Positions 1-16,217 are shown, counted from the stretch's first letter. The stretch is 64,000 nucleotides of DNA from SZUA-320 sp963707875 (GCA_963707875.1 CAVPRU010000001.1:434001-498000); one strand, 5' to 3'. Notes: generated by a model from the sequence alone, not told the origin. Made by a program: numbers and translations.

Positions 1-3630
<3,630 letters not shown>

Positions 3631-3633
3631 CTG

Positions 3634-8100
<4,467 letters not shown>

Positions 8101-8240
8101 TATCGCTCGCTCTCGTCCAGCACAAACGGCCCCGTGGCGGGAAACCCAATCGGGCTGCCCGCGGGGCGCGGAGTGATGCCGGGTTGTAGGTCAGATCCAG
8201 TGCGCATGCCGTCTCACCGAAGAAGCACCAGGGAGGCCCA

Positions 8241-8259
8241 CCCGGCCCGAGCGGCCGGG
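8241..8259 (-). promoter_or_regulatory. GC hairpin in the rplL-rpoB spacer (possible attenuator or processing site)
   Basis: Just downstream of the rplL stop, the transcript strand has a perfect 7-bp stem (CCCGGCC/GGCCGGG) closing a 5-nt loop. It lies in the 172-nt rplL-rpoB gap, where E. coli has an attenuator and an RNase III site. No U-run follows, so full intrinsic termination is unlikely. The structure is seen; the role is inferred. Confidence 0.4.
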
Positions 8260-8272
8260 GGGACAGCCCGGG

Positions 8273-8656
8273 CTACTTCAGCGTGACGGTCGCGCCCTGC
8301 TCTTCCAGCTTCTTCTTCATTTCCTCGGCTTCGGCCTTGGTCACCCCGTCCTTCACGGTCTTCGGGGCGCCATCGACCAGCTCCTTGGCCTCCTTGAGGC
8401 CCAGGCTGGTGAGTTCCCGAACGACCTTGATGACCTGGATCTTCTTCGACCCGCCTTCCATGAGGACGACGGCAAACTCCGTCTGCTCCTCGGCCGCCGG
8501 GGCCGCGCCGGCGCCACCCGCGGCCGGGCCGGCCGCGGTGACCACGGACACGTTGAAGCGGGTCTTGAAGGCCTCGATCAGATCGGCCAGCTCGACGACG
8601 GTCTTGCCGCCGATGGCTTCGAGGATTTCGTCGTTGGACATTGTCGTATTCGCCAT
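8273..8656 (-). CDS. rplL: 50S ribosomal protein L7/L12
   Basis: Ribosomal stalk protein that recruits translation GTPases; 127 aa, the usual length. The N-terminal dimerisation part (NDEILEAIGGKTVVELADLI) is followed by an Ala/Gly-rich hinge around residues 40-55. The C-terminal domain contains KIQVIKVVRELTSLGLKEAK and ends in GATVTLK. The ATG at 8656 was chosen because GGAG lies upstream of it; an internal ATG (MSNDE) lacks a ribosome site. Encoded 19 nt after rplJ in the L10/L12 block. Confidence 0.97.
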   Translation of the reverse strand: MANTTMSNDEILEAIGGKTVVELADLIEAFKTRFNVSVVTAAGPAAGGAGAAPAAEEQTEFAVVLMEGGSKKIQVIKVVRELTSLGLKEAKELVDGAPKTVKDGVTKAEAEEMKKKLEEQGATVTLK

Positions 8657-8675
8657 GATGCTCTGTCTCCGTGAC

Positions 8676-9173
8676 TTATGAAGCTGCCGACTGCCGCTGC
8701 TCGCGGAGCGCCTCGAGGGCGCCGACCATTTGATACAGAATCCCGTTCAGTGCCCCGGCGAACTGTCCGAGGAGGACCTCCCGCGGGGGGATCTCACCGA
8801 GCCGTTTGAGATACGCTGCCTCCACCACCTGACCATCCAGCAATCCGACCTTGACGCCCGGCTTCTGGTGTTCCTTGGCGAACTCGCCAAGCACCTTGGC
8901 TGCGGGCAGCGGATCCTCCCCGACCAGGACCAGCCCGGTGGGGCCGGCAAAGACGCTGCCGTCCAGCCCCGGGATCTCGCCGGCCACCAGGGCGCGACGG
9001 GCCAGGGTGTTCTTGACCACCAGGTAGCGGGCGCCCACCGCCCGGAGCCGACTCCGGAAGGTGGTCATGTGTTCCACGGTCAGCCCGCTGAAGTCGGTCA
9101 CGATCACGTTGGGCGATCCCCGCAGCGTCTCGGTCAGAGACTCGACGGCCGCCTGTCGTTCCTGTTTGCTCAT
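8676..9173 (-). CDS. rplJ: 50S ribosomal protein L10
   Basis: Base of the ribosomal stalk; binds 23S rRNA and L7/L12 dimers. 165 aa, family length. Typical features are the opening MSKQERQAAVESLTETLRG, VTDFSGLTVEHMTTFR and VVKNTLARRAL. Its ATG overlaps the rplA stop (ATGA), so translation is probably coupled to rplA. This leaves no room for a separate L10-binding leader directly before rplJ, unlike the E. coli arrangement. Confidence 0.96.
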   Translation of the reverse strand: MSKQERQAAVESLTETLRGSPNVIVTDFSGLTVEHMTTFRSRLRAVGARYLVVKNTLARRALVAGEIPGLDGSVFAGPTGLVLVGEDPLPAAKVLGEFAKEHQKPGVKVGLLDGQVVEAAYLKRLGEIPPREVLLGQFAGALNGILYQMVGALEALREQRQSAAS

Positions 9174-9859
9174 CGGTACCCCGTCAATTCCAGCCGAACC
9201 CCCGGCCCCATGGTGCTGGAGATGGTGGCGGACCGGAGGTAGGTCCCCTTGGCCGCCGACGGCCTGGCCTTGACCACGGTGTCGAGGAACGCGGCCAGAT
9301 TGGCCTGCAGCTGGTCGGCCGTGAACGACACCTTGCCGATCGGGGCGTGAACGTTGCCGGTCTTGTCGACCCGGAACTCGATCTTGCCGGCCTTGATCTC
9401 CCGGACCGCGCGGGTCACGTCCATGGTGACCGTGCCAGCCTTCGGGTTGGGCATCAGACCGCGGGGACCGAGCACCCGACCGAGCGTGCCGAGCTGTCCC
9501 ATCACGTCGGGGGTCGCCACGATCACGTCACAGTCCAGCCACCCGTCCTTGATCTTCTGGATGTACTCGATCCCGACGAAGTCGGCGCCGGCGGCCTCGG
9601 CTTCCTTGGTCCGGTCGCCCTGGGTGACCACCAGAACCCGGACCGACTTGCCGGTCCCGTGGGGCAGGACCACCGTCCCGCGGACGACCTGGTCCGCGTG
9701 CCGGGGATCGACCCCGAGTCGGATCGCCGCGTCCACCGTTTCGTCGAACTTGGCGAAGGCCGTGGCCTTGACCAGCCCGACCGCCTCACCGAGGGGATAC
9801 TCCCGGGTCCGGTCGACTTGAGCCGTCGCAGTGCGGAACCGTTTGCCGTTGGCGGGCAT
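9170..9859 (-). CDS. rplA: 50S ribosomal protein L1
   Basis: L1-stalk protein and, in many bacteria, autogenous repressor of the L11-L1 message. 229 aa, usual size. The L1 signature region (MGQLGTLGRVLGPRGLMPNP) and GTVTMDV are clear near the middle, with the C-terminal SATISSTMGPGVRL. It starts one base inside the rplK stop (TGATG) and ends in a 4-nt overlap with rplJ, so rplK-rplA-rplJ form one tightly coupled unit. Confidence 0.97.
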   Translation of the reverse strand: MPANGKRFRTATAQVDRTREYPLGEAVGLVKATAFAKFDETVDAAIRLGVDPRHADQVVRGTVVLPHGTGKSVRVLVVTQGDRTKEAEAAGADFVGIEYIQKIKDGWLDCDVIVATPDVMGQLGTLGRVLGPRGLMPNPKAGTVTMDVTRAVREIKAGKIEFRVDKTGNVHAPIGKVSFTADQLQANLAAFLDTVVKARPSAAKGTYLRSATISSTMGPGVRLELTGYR

Positions 9860-10284
9860 CAGTCGATGACCTCCAGTCCCATCGACCGGGCGGTGCCGGC
9901 GACCATCCGCATGGCAGATTCGATGCTGGCCGCGTTGAGGTCGGTCTTCTTGAGTTCCGCGATCTTGCGGAGCTGGGCGCTGCTGACCTTCCCCACCTTG
10001 ACCCGGTTGGGGGTGGCGCTGCCCTTTTCAAGACCGGCCTCCTTGAGCAGCAGATTGGCGGCGGGGGGCGTCTTGGTGATGAAGGTGAACGAGCGGTCGG
10101 CGAAGATCGAGACGACCACCGGAATCACCATCCCGGGCTGACCCTGGGTGCGGGCGTTGAACTGCTTGCAGAAGTCCATGATGTTGACGCCGTGCGGCCC
10201 CAACGCGGTACCCACGGGGGGGGCCGGGTTGGCGGCGCCGGCGGGGCACTGGAGCTTGACCAGTGCCATGAGCTTCTTGGCCAT
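9859..10284 (-). CDS. rplK: 50S ribosomal protein L11
   Basis: Protein of the GTPase-associated centre; 141 aa, exactly the common length. N-terminal PAGAANPAPPVGTALGPHGVNIM and C-terminal AARSMGLEV-type ending (GTARSMGLEVID) identify it. It follows nusG after a 121-nt gap holding two strong hairpins and overlaps rplA by one base. Confidence 0.97.
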   Translation of the reverse strand: MAKKLMALVKLQCPAGAANPAPPVGTALGPHGVNIMDFCKQFNARTQGQPGMVIPVVVSIFADRSFTFITKTPPAANLLLKEAGLEKGSATPNRVKVGKVSSAQLRKIAELKKTDLNAASIESAMRMVAGTARSMGLEVID

Positions 10285-10340
10285 CGTACTCCTCTCGTGT
10301 CTGGGCCGGCCGAGACCGAACCCCTACGCTGCCGCGATGA

Positions 10341-10401
10341 CCCGCGCGGTCGCGGGCGGTGGGGAGGGGGTGGGCGGTTGTCGACCGCCCCCTCCCCGAC
10401 C
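10341..10401 (-). promoter_or_regulatory. Tandem GC hairpins between nusG and rplK
   Basis: Immediately after the nusG stop the transcript folds into a long interrupted stem (10358-10401, with an inner 6-bp GGCGGT/ACCGCC stem plus outer GGGG/CCCC and GGT/ACC blocks). A second perfect 6-bp stem follows (10341-10356, CCCGCG/CGCGGG, 4-nt loop). There is no U-tract. This position is where an L11/L1 autoregulatory leader or a processing site would be expected. The stems are seen; the role is inferred. Confidence 0.45.
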
Positions 10402-10405
10402 GTGC

Positions 10406-10948
10406 CTAGTGACCTCGGAGCTGGAGGTAATCCATCTCCACCGTGGTCGGCCGGCCAAACAGACTGACGGACACCTTCACCTTGCCCTTGTCGGTGAGGA
10501 TTTCCTCCACCGTGCCGCTGAACTCGGCAAAGGGCCCTTCGGTAATCTCGACCGCCTGCCCGATCATGAACGGGATCTCTTCCTGCGGCTCGGCTTCCGC
10601 CGTGGCCTCGGTGACCCCGAGCAACCGGTTCACTTCATCCGGGCGGAGCGGGAGCGGTGCCCGGCCGGTCCCCACGAACTTGATGACGCCCTGCACGCTG
10701 TTGACCAGGTGCTGGGCCTCCTGGCTCATGGTCGTCTCGACCAGCACGTACCCCGGGAACAGCTTCCGCTCGACCAGCACCTTCTTGCCGGCCTTGATCT
10801 CGATGACTTCCTGGACCGGGACCAGGGCCCGCCGGACCAGCTTCTCGTCCACCGGCCGGGGGTCATCCTCGATCCGTCGCTGCAGCAGGGTACAGACCTT
10901 CTTCTCGTGCCCGGCGGTCGTCTGGATCGCAAACCAGCGATAGCTCAT
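10406..10948 (-). CDS. nusG: Transcription termination/antitermination protein NusG
   Basis: Elongation factor that binds RNA polymerase and links it to Rho or ribosomes; 180 aa. The NGN domain begins MSYRWFAIQTTAGHEKKV. It contains FPGYVLVET and FVGTGRAPLPL, and a KOW motif follows (GQAVEITEGPFAEFSGTVEEI, residues about 125-150). A longer upstream reading frame exists, but this ATG, two bases after the secE stop, gives the canonical N-terminus. Part of the secE-nusG-rplKAJL unit. Confidence 0.96.
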   Translation of the reverse strand: MSYRWFAIQTTAGHEKKVCTLLQRRIEDDPRPVDEKLVRRALVPVQEVIEIKAGKKVLVERKLFPGYVLVETTMSQEAQHLVNSVQGVIKFVGTGRAPLPLRPDEVNRLLGVTEATAEAEPQEEIPFMIGQAVEITEGPFAEFSGTVEEILTDKGKVKVSVSLFGRPTTVEMDYLQLRGH

Positions 10949-10950
10949 CC

Positions 10951-11175
10951 CTACTGGACCAGAGCGGCCACGCCGCGCACGAAGATCAGCTGCAGCAGCA
11001 GGTCCACCAGACCGATCACGATCCCCAGCACGAAGGTGAGGATCACGATCATCCGGGTGGCCTTGGCGAGCTCCGGCCGGGTCGGCCAGGTGACCCGCTG
11101 CATCTCGTGCTGGGCCCCCTCGAGGAACGACCGGGTGGCCGCCACCGCGCCGCCGGATTCGGTGGACTCGCTCAT
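10951..11175 (-). CDS. secE: Preprotein translocase subunit SecE
   Basis: Small essential subunit of the SecYEG channel; 74 aa, one-TM form. The cytoplasmic amphipathic part carries EMQRVTWPTRPEL, the family's conserved motif. It is followed by one TM helix (MIVILTFVLGIVIGLVDLLL). Lies between rpmG and nusG, the normal bacterial position. Confidence 0.95.
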   Translation of the reverse strand: MSESTESGGAVAATRSFLEGAQHEMQRVTWPTRPELAKATRMIVILTFVLGIVIGLVDLLLQLIFVRGVAALVQ

Positions 11176-11178
11176 CGG

Positions 11179-11331
11179 CTACTTGGACTCCTTGTGCGCC
11201 AGGTGTCCATTGCACCGGGGACAGAACTTCTTCCGCTCGACCCGCTCCGGATGCAACCGGCGGTTCTTGTCGGTGAAGTAGTTCCGGCTCTTGCAGCCGG
11301 TGCACTCCAGGATGATCTTCTCGCGCGGCAT
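11179..11331 (-). CDS. rpmG: 50S ribosomal protein L33 (zinc-binding form)
   Basis: Fifty-residue protein MPREKIILECTGCKSRNYFT..., with the paired CTGC and CPRC knuckles of the zinc-binding (C+) L33 paralogue at residues 10-13 and 37-40, and the usual YFTDKNRR segment. It lies between tuf and secE (3-nt gap to secE), the standard place for rpmG. Confidence 0.95.
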   Translation of the reverse strand: MPREKIILECTGCKSRNYFTDKNRRLHPERVERKKFCPRCNGHLAHKESK

Positions 11332-11346
11332 ACCTGCTCCGTCTGC

Positions 11347-12550
11347 TCAGGCCAGAATCTTGGTGACCACGCCGGCGCCGACCGTCCGGCCGCCTTCGCG
11401 AATCGCGAACCGGAGGCCCTCCTCCATCGCGATCGGGGTGATCAGCTCGATCGTCATCTGCACGTTGTCCCCCGGCATCACCATCTCCACCCCCGCCGGC
11501 AACTCCACCGCCCCCGTCACGTCCGTCGTCCGGAAGTAGAACTGCGGCCGGTACCCCTTGAAGAACGGCGTGTGCCGCCCGCCCTCCTCCTTCTTCAACA
11601 CGTACACCTCGGCGTAGAACTGGGTGTGCGGCGCGATGCTCCCCGGCTTCGCCAGCACCATCCCCCGCTCGATCTCCGCCTTGTCCACCCCCCGCAGCAG
11701 CAGCCCCACATTGTCCCCCGCCTGCCCGTCATCCAGCAGCTTCCGGAACATCTCCACCCCCGTCACCACCGACTTCTTCTCCGTCCCGAAACCCACCAGC
11801 TGCACTTCCTCCCCCACCTTGATCCGGCCCCGCTCGATCCGCCCCGTCGCCACCGTCCCCCGCCCGGTGATCGAAAACACGTCCTCCACCGGCATCTGGA
11901 ACGGCTTGTCCGTCTCCCGCACCGGCTCCGCCACATGCGTCGTCCAGCGCCGTGAACAGCTCCTCGATCTTGGCCACCCAGGCCGGGTCCCCCTCGATCG
12001 CCTTCAGCGCCGACCCCCGGATCACCGGCAGGTCGTCCCCCGGAAACTGCTGCGCGCTCAACAACTCCCGCACCTCCAGCTCCACCAGGTCCAACAGCTC
12101 CGCGTCATCCACCAGGTCGCACTTGTTCAGGAACACCACCACCCCCGGCACGTTCACCTGCCGCGCCAGCAACACGTGCTCCCGGGTCTGCGGCATCGGC
12201 CCGTCCACCGCGCTCACCACCAGGATCGCCCCGTCCATCTGGGCCGCCCCGGTGATCATGTTCTTGACATAGTCCGCGTGCCCCGGACAGTCCACGTGGG
12301 CATAGTGCCGCACCGCGGTCTCGTACTCCACGTGGCTCGTCGCGATCGTCAGGATCTTCGTCGCGTCCCGCCGCCCCTGCGACTCCGACGCCTTCGCCAC
12401 CTCGTCATACGGGATGTACTTCGTCCCCCACCCCTTGTCCGCCGACACCTTCGTCAACGCCGCCGTCAAGGTCGTCTTCCCATGGTCCACGTGCCCGATC
12501 GTCCCGACGTTCACGTGTGGCTTCGTCCGTGCAAACTTCGCCTTGGCCAT
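11347..12550 (-). pseudogene. tuf: Elongation factor Tu, interrupted by a one-base frameshift
   Basis: EF-Tu delivers aminoacyl-tRNA to the ribosome. The N-terminal frame from ATG 12550 (MAKAKFARTKPHVNVGTIGH) has GHVDHGKT, DCPGHADY and NKCD, and runs through ALDD. The remainder (AEPVRETDKPFQMPVEDVFS to the C-terminus) is in another frame. The span is 1204 nt, one more than 401 codons. Removing the base at 11938 restores ...ALDDHVAEPVRETDKPF... and a normal 400-residue protein. The break is at the domain I/II junction. It may be a sequence error, or decay of a second tuf copy. Position behind tRNA-Thr matches E. coli tufB. Confidence 0.9.
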
Positions 12551-12649
12551 TGTGCGACGCTCCTGGATCCTGGTTCGTCGCCCCGGTACCGTCCAGGGCG
12601 GGGTGATCCGGCCCGGGGCCGGGGTCCATTGCTGCCGACTCCTCCGCAG

Positions 12650-12722
12650 AGCTCGCGACCGGGATTGAACCGGTGACCTCATCCTTACCAAGGATGTGCT
12701 CTACCAACTGAGCTACGCGAGC
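12650..12722 (-). tRNA. tRNA-Thr (anticodon GGT)
   Basis: Cloverleaf with acceptor GCTCGCG/CGCGAGC, D-arm TAGCTCAGTTGGTAGAGC, anticodon loop TTGGTAA and T-arm GGTTCAATCC. U73 discriminator; CCA is not encoded. Last of four tRNAs ahead of tuf. Confidence 0.95.
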
Positions 12723-12740
12723 GCCTTGCCACCGCAACAA

Positions 12741-12813
12741 AGCGGGCGACGGGACTCGAACCCGCGACCCTCAGCTTGGAAGGCTGATGCTCTACCAACT
12801 GAGCTACACCCGC
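12741..12813 (-). tRNA. tRNA-Gly (anticodon TCC)
   Basis: Acceptor GCGGGTG pairs with CGCCCGC (one G-U). The anticodon loop CTTCCAA gives TCC, and the T-arm has GGTTCGAGTCC. U73 as expected for glycine; CCA is not encoded. Third in the tRNA group. Confidence 0.95.
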
Positions 12814-12844
12814 AGCTGGCGCTCCTGCGTCCCGCTTTGCTCCA

Positions 12845-12928
12845 TGGTGGGGGTAGGATTCGAACCTACGTAGGGCTGAGCCCGGCAGATTTACAGTCTG
12901 CTGCCATTAGCCACTCGGCCACCCCACC
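12845..12928 (-). tRNA. tRNA-Tyr (anticodon GTA)
   Basis: 84 nt with a long variable arm, as expected for tRNA-Tyr. Acceptor GGTGGGG/CCCCACC, anticodon loop CTGTAAA, T-arm GGTTCGAATCC, A73. CCA is not encoded. Second in the tRNA group. Confidence 0.95.
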
Positions 12929-13008
12929 GCGAGCCAACACCACTTTCGACACGGAACCCCGCGACGCCCGCGCGGGGTTCCGTGCTCACACTGCGCCTGC
13001 ACCGCTGG

Positions 13009-13081
13009 AGCTGACGAAGGGACTCGAACCCTTAACCTGCTGATTACAAATCAGCTGCTCCGCCAATTGAGCTACGTCAGC
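13009..13081 (-). tRNA. tRNA-Thr (anticodon TGT)
   Basis: Acceptor GCTGACG/CGTCAGC, anticodon loop TTTGTAA, T-arm GGTTCGAGTCC, U73. Unlike its three neighbours, it is followed directly by an encoded CCA (13006-13008). First gene of the transcript. The anticodon order TGT, GTA, TCC, GGT equals E. coli thrU-tyrU-glyT-thrT. Confidence 0.95.
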
Positions 13082-13112
13082 CACTGCCCGCAGAAAAAAT
13101 CCACAGACTCTT

Positions 13113-13141
13113 ATTCTACCCGGACTTAGCCACTGAGTCAA
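13113..13141 (-). promoter_or_regulatory. Sigma-70-type promoter of the tRNA-tuf-rpo transcript
   Basis: On the minus strand TTGACT (13136-13141) and TAGAAT (13113-13118) are separated by exactly 17 bp, close to the consensus. The -10 ends 31 bp before the first tRNA base. A-rich sequence follows. No other promoter of this quality was seen in the operon. Confidence 0.75.
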
Positions 13142-13191
13142 CTCCGCCACCCCCCCGAAACGGGCGTCGAGGGACCCGAAGAAACCCCGAA

Positions 13192-14703
13192 TCAGAGCCG
13201 GATGACGTCGACCGTCCCGTCCCGGTTGTCCCGCAGGTCATAGCCGTGGTCCAGCAGGAGCTGGCGGATCCGATCGGCCAGCCGGAAATCCCGGTTGGCC
13301 TTGGCACCGCCCCGGGCGTTGGCCCACGCCAGGGCCCAGGTTTCCCGCTCCTTGAGTGTGTCCGGGAACGGCTCCGGGGGGAGGACCGGCTTTTCGCCGG
13401 GATCGAGGTGGATGATCAGCGGCACCAGCCGGGTCACGTTGGGCACGGTGCAGACATCGAGGACCGCATCGGCATTCTGCCACTCCGCCACGGCGCTCGG
13501 CCCGGGGCGCTCCCCGGCGTCGAGCAGCCGGTTGGCCTCGGCCATGAACTCGAACATCGAGGCGATTCCCCGCGGCGCGTTCAGATCATCGTCCATGGCG
13601 GTCCGGAATTCGTGCCGGAGCTTCGACCCCGCCAGGACGAAACCGCGGCTGTCGACCTCGGCCAGCGATTCGCGGAGTCGCCGGGAAAACTCACCCAGCC
13701 GCCGGGCCGCCTCCTGCGCCGCCGCGAGCCCGTCGTCGGTCAGGTCGAGCGCCTGCCGGTAATGGGACCCGAACAGCAGCAGCCGAATGGCACCGGCATC
13801 CACGCCATCCTCCCGGAGATCCCGGGCGGTGGTGATGTTGCCGAACCGCTTGCTCATCTTGGTGCCGCGGATCTTGAGGAACTCGCCATGCAACCAGTAC
13901 CGGGCAAAGTGGGCCTCCCCGGTGTAGGCACACGACTGGGCGATTTCATCCTCGTGATGGGGGAAGATCAGGTCGACGCCCCCGGCGTGAATGTCGAGCA
14001 TGGTGCGGTCGTGACGCTTGTCGAGCAGTTCCAGCGCCATGGCGGAGCATTCGAGGTGCCACCCCGGACGGCCTCGGCCAAACGGGGCATCCCAGGCGGC
14101 CCCGACCGCCTCGTCCTCCGGGCGCGCCGCCTTCCACAGCGCAAAATCCCGGGCGTCCTCCTTGGCGTACTCATCGGTCGCCACCCGCTCGCTGGCCCCG
14201 GCCCGGAGCTCCCGTCGATCGAGCTGTGACAGCCGGCCATAGGCCGGAAATTTCTCGATCGAGAAGTAGACCGAGCCGTCGTCCCCCCGGTAGGCCACCC
14301 CGCGATCCATCAGCCCCTGCACCAGCCGGATCATTGCCGGGATGAAGAGGATCGCCCTGGGGTAGTCGTGGGCTGGCTGAATCCTGAGGTAGTCCCGATC
14401 CTGGTAGAAGGCCTCGATGAACGGGTCGACGAACTCCCGGACCCGGATGTTCCGGGCCCCGGCCTCCTTGATGATTCGGTCATCCACATCCGTCAGATTC
14501 ATGATGTGGTAGACCTGATAGCCGCTGAACTCGAGCCACCGGCGCAGCAGGTCTTCGAAGAGGAAGGTCCGGAAATTCCCGATGTGGGCGTAGTTCCAGA
14601 CCGTCGGCCCGCAGGTGTACAGGGTGACGAGGGGCGGTTGGAGCGGGACGAACTTCTCCAGCTGCCGGGTCAGGGTGTTGTGGAGGTGCAGGCCGTGGGT
14701 CAT
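13192..14703 (-). CDS. cysS: Cysteinyl-tRNA synthetase
   Basis: Charges tRNA-Cys with cysteine in the cytoplasm; class I synthetase, 503 aa. The zinc/substrate motif CGPTVWNYAHIGN contains the HIGH-like HIGN box near residue 36, and KMSKRFGN is near residue 281. Further family marks are HLECSAM and GGVDLIFPHHEDE. A longer frame extends upstream, but ATG 14703 overlaps the stop of the mscS gene (ATGA) and gives the normal N-terminus, so the two genes form an operon. Confidence 0.96.
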   Translation of the reverse strand: MTHGLHLHNTLTRQLEKFVPLQPPLVTLYTCGPTVWNYAHIGNFRTFLFEDLLRRWLEFSGYQVYHIMNLTDVDDRIIKEAGARNIRVREFVDPFIEAFYQDRDYLRIQPAHDYPRAILFIPAMIRLVQGLMDRGVAYRGDDGSVYFSIEKFPAYGRLSQLDRRELRAGASERVATDEYAKEDARDFALWKAARPEDEAVGAAWDAPFGRGRPGWHLECSAMALELLDKRHDRTMLDIHAGGVDLIFPHHEDEIAQSCAYTGEAHFARYWLHGEFLKIRGTKMSKRFGNITTARDLREDGVDAGAIRLLLFGSHYRQALDLTDDGLAAAQEAARRLGEFSRRLRESLAEVDSRGFVLAGSKLRHEFRTAMDDDLNAPRGIASMFEFMAEANRLLDAGERPGPSAVAEWQNADAVLDVCTVPNVTRLVPLIIHLDPGEKPVLPPEPFPDTLKERETWALAWANARGGAKANRDFRLADRIRQLLLDHGYDLRDNRDGTVDVIRL

Positions 14704-15602
14704 GCCGGACGCCTCGTCGAGTCGGAAGCCGGGTCCAGGTGGCGAACGTGCAGGGTCCGCTGCGGAAACGGAATCTCGATGCCTTCCTGGTCGAGCCGGT
14801 TCTTGATCCGGCGGCGGAACTCGCGGGCGACCAGCCATTGGCTCCCGGGCGCGGTCCGCATCACGGTCCGGATCACCACCGCGCTGTCGGCCAGACTCTC
14901 CACCCCGAGGACCTCCGGACTGCCATCGAAATGGACCTGCCACCCGGGATCCGCGGCGAACCGCTCCGCCTCGGACCGGAACACCTCCAGCGCCGGATCA
15001 AGTTCGGCAGCATACCCGATCCCCACCTCGACCACCGCCCGCGCCCAGCCCCGGGTCTTGTTGGAGACCATGGTGATCTGGCCGTTGGGGACGGTATGCA
15101 ACACCCCGTTGAGGTCCCGGATCATGACCACCCTGAGAGTCATCCGTTCGACCACCCCGGCAACCCCGAGGATCTCCACCGCATCGCCCACCGTGAACTG
15201 GTCCTCCATCAGGATGAAGAACCCGGTGATAATGTCCTTGACCAGACTCTGGGCCCCGAACGAGATCGCCAGTCCGGCCACTCCGGCCCCGGCCAGCAGG
15301 GGGCCGATCTCGATGAAGATATTCAAGGTGAGGAGGACCGCGAGGGCGATGATCACCACCCGCCCGGCGCTGCGGACCAGCTGGGCGATGGTATGTCCGC
15401 GCTTCTCCTTTTCGCTCAGCAGGCCGTCATCGCCATCGTCGACCATCGCCATGATCCGCCGACTGATGACCCGGAGGGCCAGGAAGCCCAGCCAGGCCAT
15501 GCCCCAGATGACGGCGACTCGAAGGCCCAGCCGGCTCGCCTCGGCGGCATCCACACCCAGGAACTCGGCCAGCCCGGACTGCCACAGGGTATTGAGCATC
15601 AT
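14700..15602 (-). CDS. MscS-family mechanosensitive ion channel
   Basis: Small-conductance mechanosensitive channel of the inner membrane, 300 aa. Hydrophobic segments lie near residues 25-45 and 80-100. The pore-lining helix region (LLAGAGVAGLAISFGAQSLV) is followed by KDIITGFFILMEDQFTVGD, the family signature. The beta and C-terminal domain ends VRHLDPASD. Overlaps cysS by 4 nt. Three TM helices (MscS type) rather than a large MscK form. Confidence 0.9.
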   Translation of the reverse strand: MMLNTLWQSGLAEFLGVDAAEASRLGLRVAVIWGMAWLGFLALRVISRRIMAMVDDGDDGLLSEKEKRGHTIAQLVRSAGRVVIIALAVLLTLNIFIEIGPLLAGAGVAGLAISFGAQSLVKDIITGFFILMEDQFTVGDAVEILGVAGVVERMTLRVVMIRDLNGVLHTVPNGQITMVSNKTRGWARAVVEVGIGYAAELDPALEVFRSEAERFAADPGWQVHFDGSPEVLGVESLADSAVVIRTVMRTAPGSQWLVAREFRRRIKNRLDQEGIEIPFPQRTLHVRHLDPASDSTRRPA

Positions 15603-15616
15603 GGCCCAAACGTAGA

Positions 15617-15652
15617 CCTCCCCCGCCTGCGGTCAACCGCAGACGGGGGAGG
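15617..15652 (-). terminator. Hairpin between hsp20 and the mscS-cysS operon
   Basis: Near-perfect inverted repeat: 9-bp outer stem CCTCCCCCG/CGGGGGAGG, one C-A mismatch, then a 6-bp stem CTGCGG/CCGCAG around a TCAA loop. It separates hsp20 from mscS. No long U-run follows, so efficiency is uncertain. Confidence 0.6.
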
Positions 15653-15686
15653 GCGCCAGGAAGCGAGGAGAATCAGCGCGGGGGAT

Positions 15687-16133
15687 TCAGGTGATGGCGA
15701 TCTTCGCCTTCGGGGTCGGGGCCACCTTCGGCAGCGATACCGTCAGGACACCTTCCTGATACTCCGCCTTGACTTTCTTCTCGTCCACGGGCTTCGGGAG
15801 ACGAATCGAGCGCATGAACTGACCTTCCTCCCGCTCATGCCAGAGGAAGTCCTCGCCTTCCTGGTCCTTCTGGAGGGTACGATGTCCAGACAGGACGAGC
15901 ATCTCGCCGTCATAGTGGACATCGAGGTTCTCCTTGTGGAACCCCGGGACCTCGAGCCGGGCGACGAACTCCTTCTCCGTCTCGGACAGGTCGAGGGCGG
16001 GTTCCCACGTCCGGAGGCTGGTGCCGATCGGGGCCCGCTCCGGGAACAGGGGACTGGTGAACAGCCGGTCGAAGAAGTTGTTCCAGTCGCGGCCGGCAAC
16101 GGGGAGCATGGGGGCGGTCTTGATGAGTTTCAT
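15687..16133 (-). CDS. Hsp20/alpha-crystallin family small heat-shock protein
   Basis: ATP-independent holdase chaperone, 148 aa. The alpha-crystallin domain spans roughly residues 43-140: LDLSETEKEFVARLEVPG, then KENLDVHYDGEMLVLSG, HEREEGQFMRSIRLP and the closing YQEGVLTVSLPK. A longer upstream frame was rejected because ATG 16133 follows AGGAGG with good spacing. Its promoter carries three 11-bp-spaced TTCAC repeats shared with the nearby usp and regulator genes, so it is probably controlled by the regulator at 20524. Confidence 0.95.
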   Translation of the reverse strand: MKLIKTAPMLPVAGRDWNNFFDRLFTSPLFPERAPIGTSLRTWEPALDLSETEKEFVARLEVPGFHKENLDVHYDGEMLVLSGHRTLQKDQEGEDFLWHEREEGQFMRSIRLPKPVDEKKVKAEYQEGVLTVSLPKVAPTPKAKIAIT

Positions 16134-16176
16134 GGAATCCTCCTGGGCCATCTGCCCGGCATCTGGTCGAGCTTCA

Positions 16177-16208
16177 CGACTCGGGGATCCCCTCCCCGAC
16201 TCGGGGAG
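16177..16208 (-). repeat. Direct repeat and palindrome in the hsp20 leader
   Basis: CGACTCGGGGA occurs twice, 20 bp apart (16177-16187, 16197-16207). The second copy lies inside a 17-bp palindrome (CTCCCCGA, C, TCGGGGAG; 16192-16208). Both lie between the inferred -10 element and the ATG, so they would be in the mRNA leader, where a hairpin could affect stability or translation. Confidence 0.4.
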
Positions 16209-16217
16209 CCAAGTTCC

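Noticed and set aside
11347..12550. Programmed frameshifting in tuf
   Set aside because: No slippery sequence or downstream structure is evident and no EF-Tu is known to need it; a simple one-base insertion explains the data.
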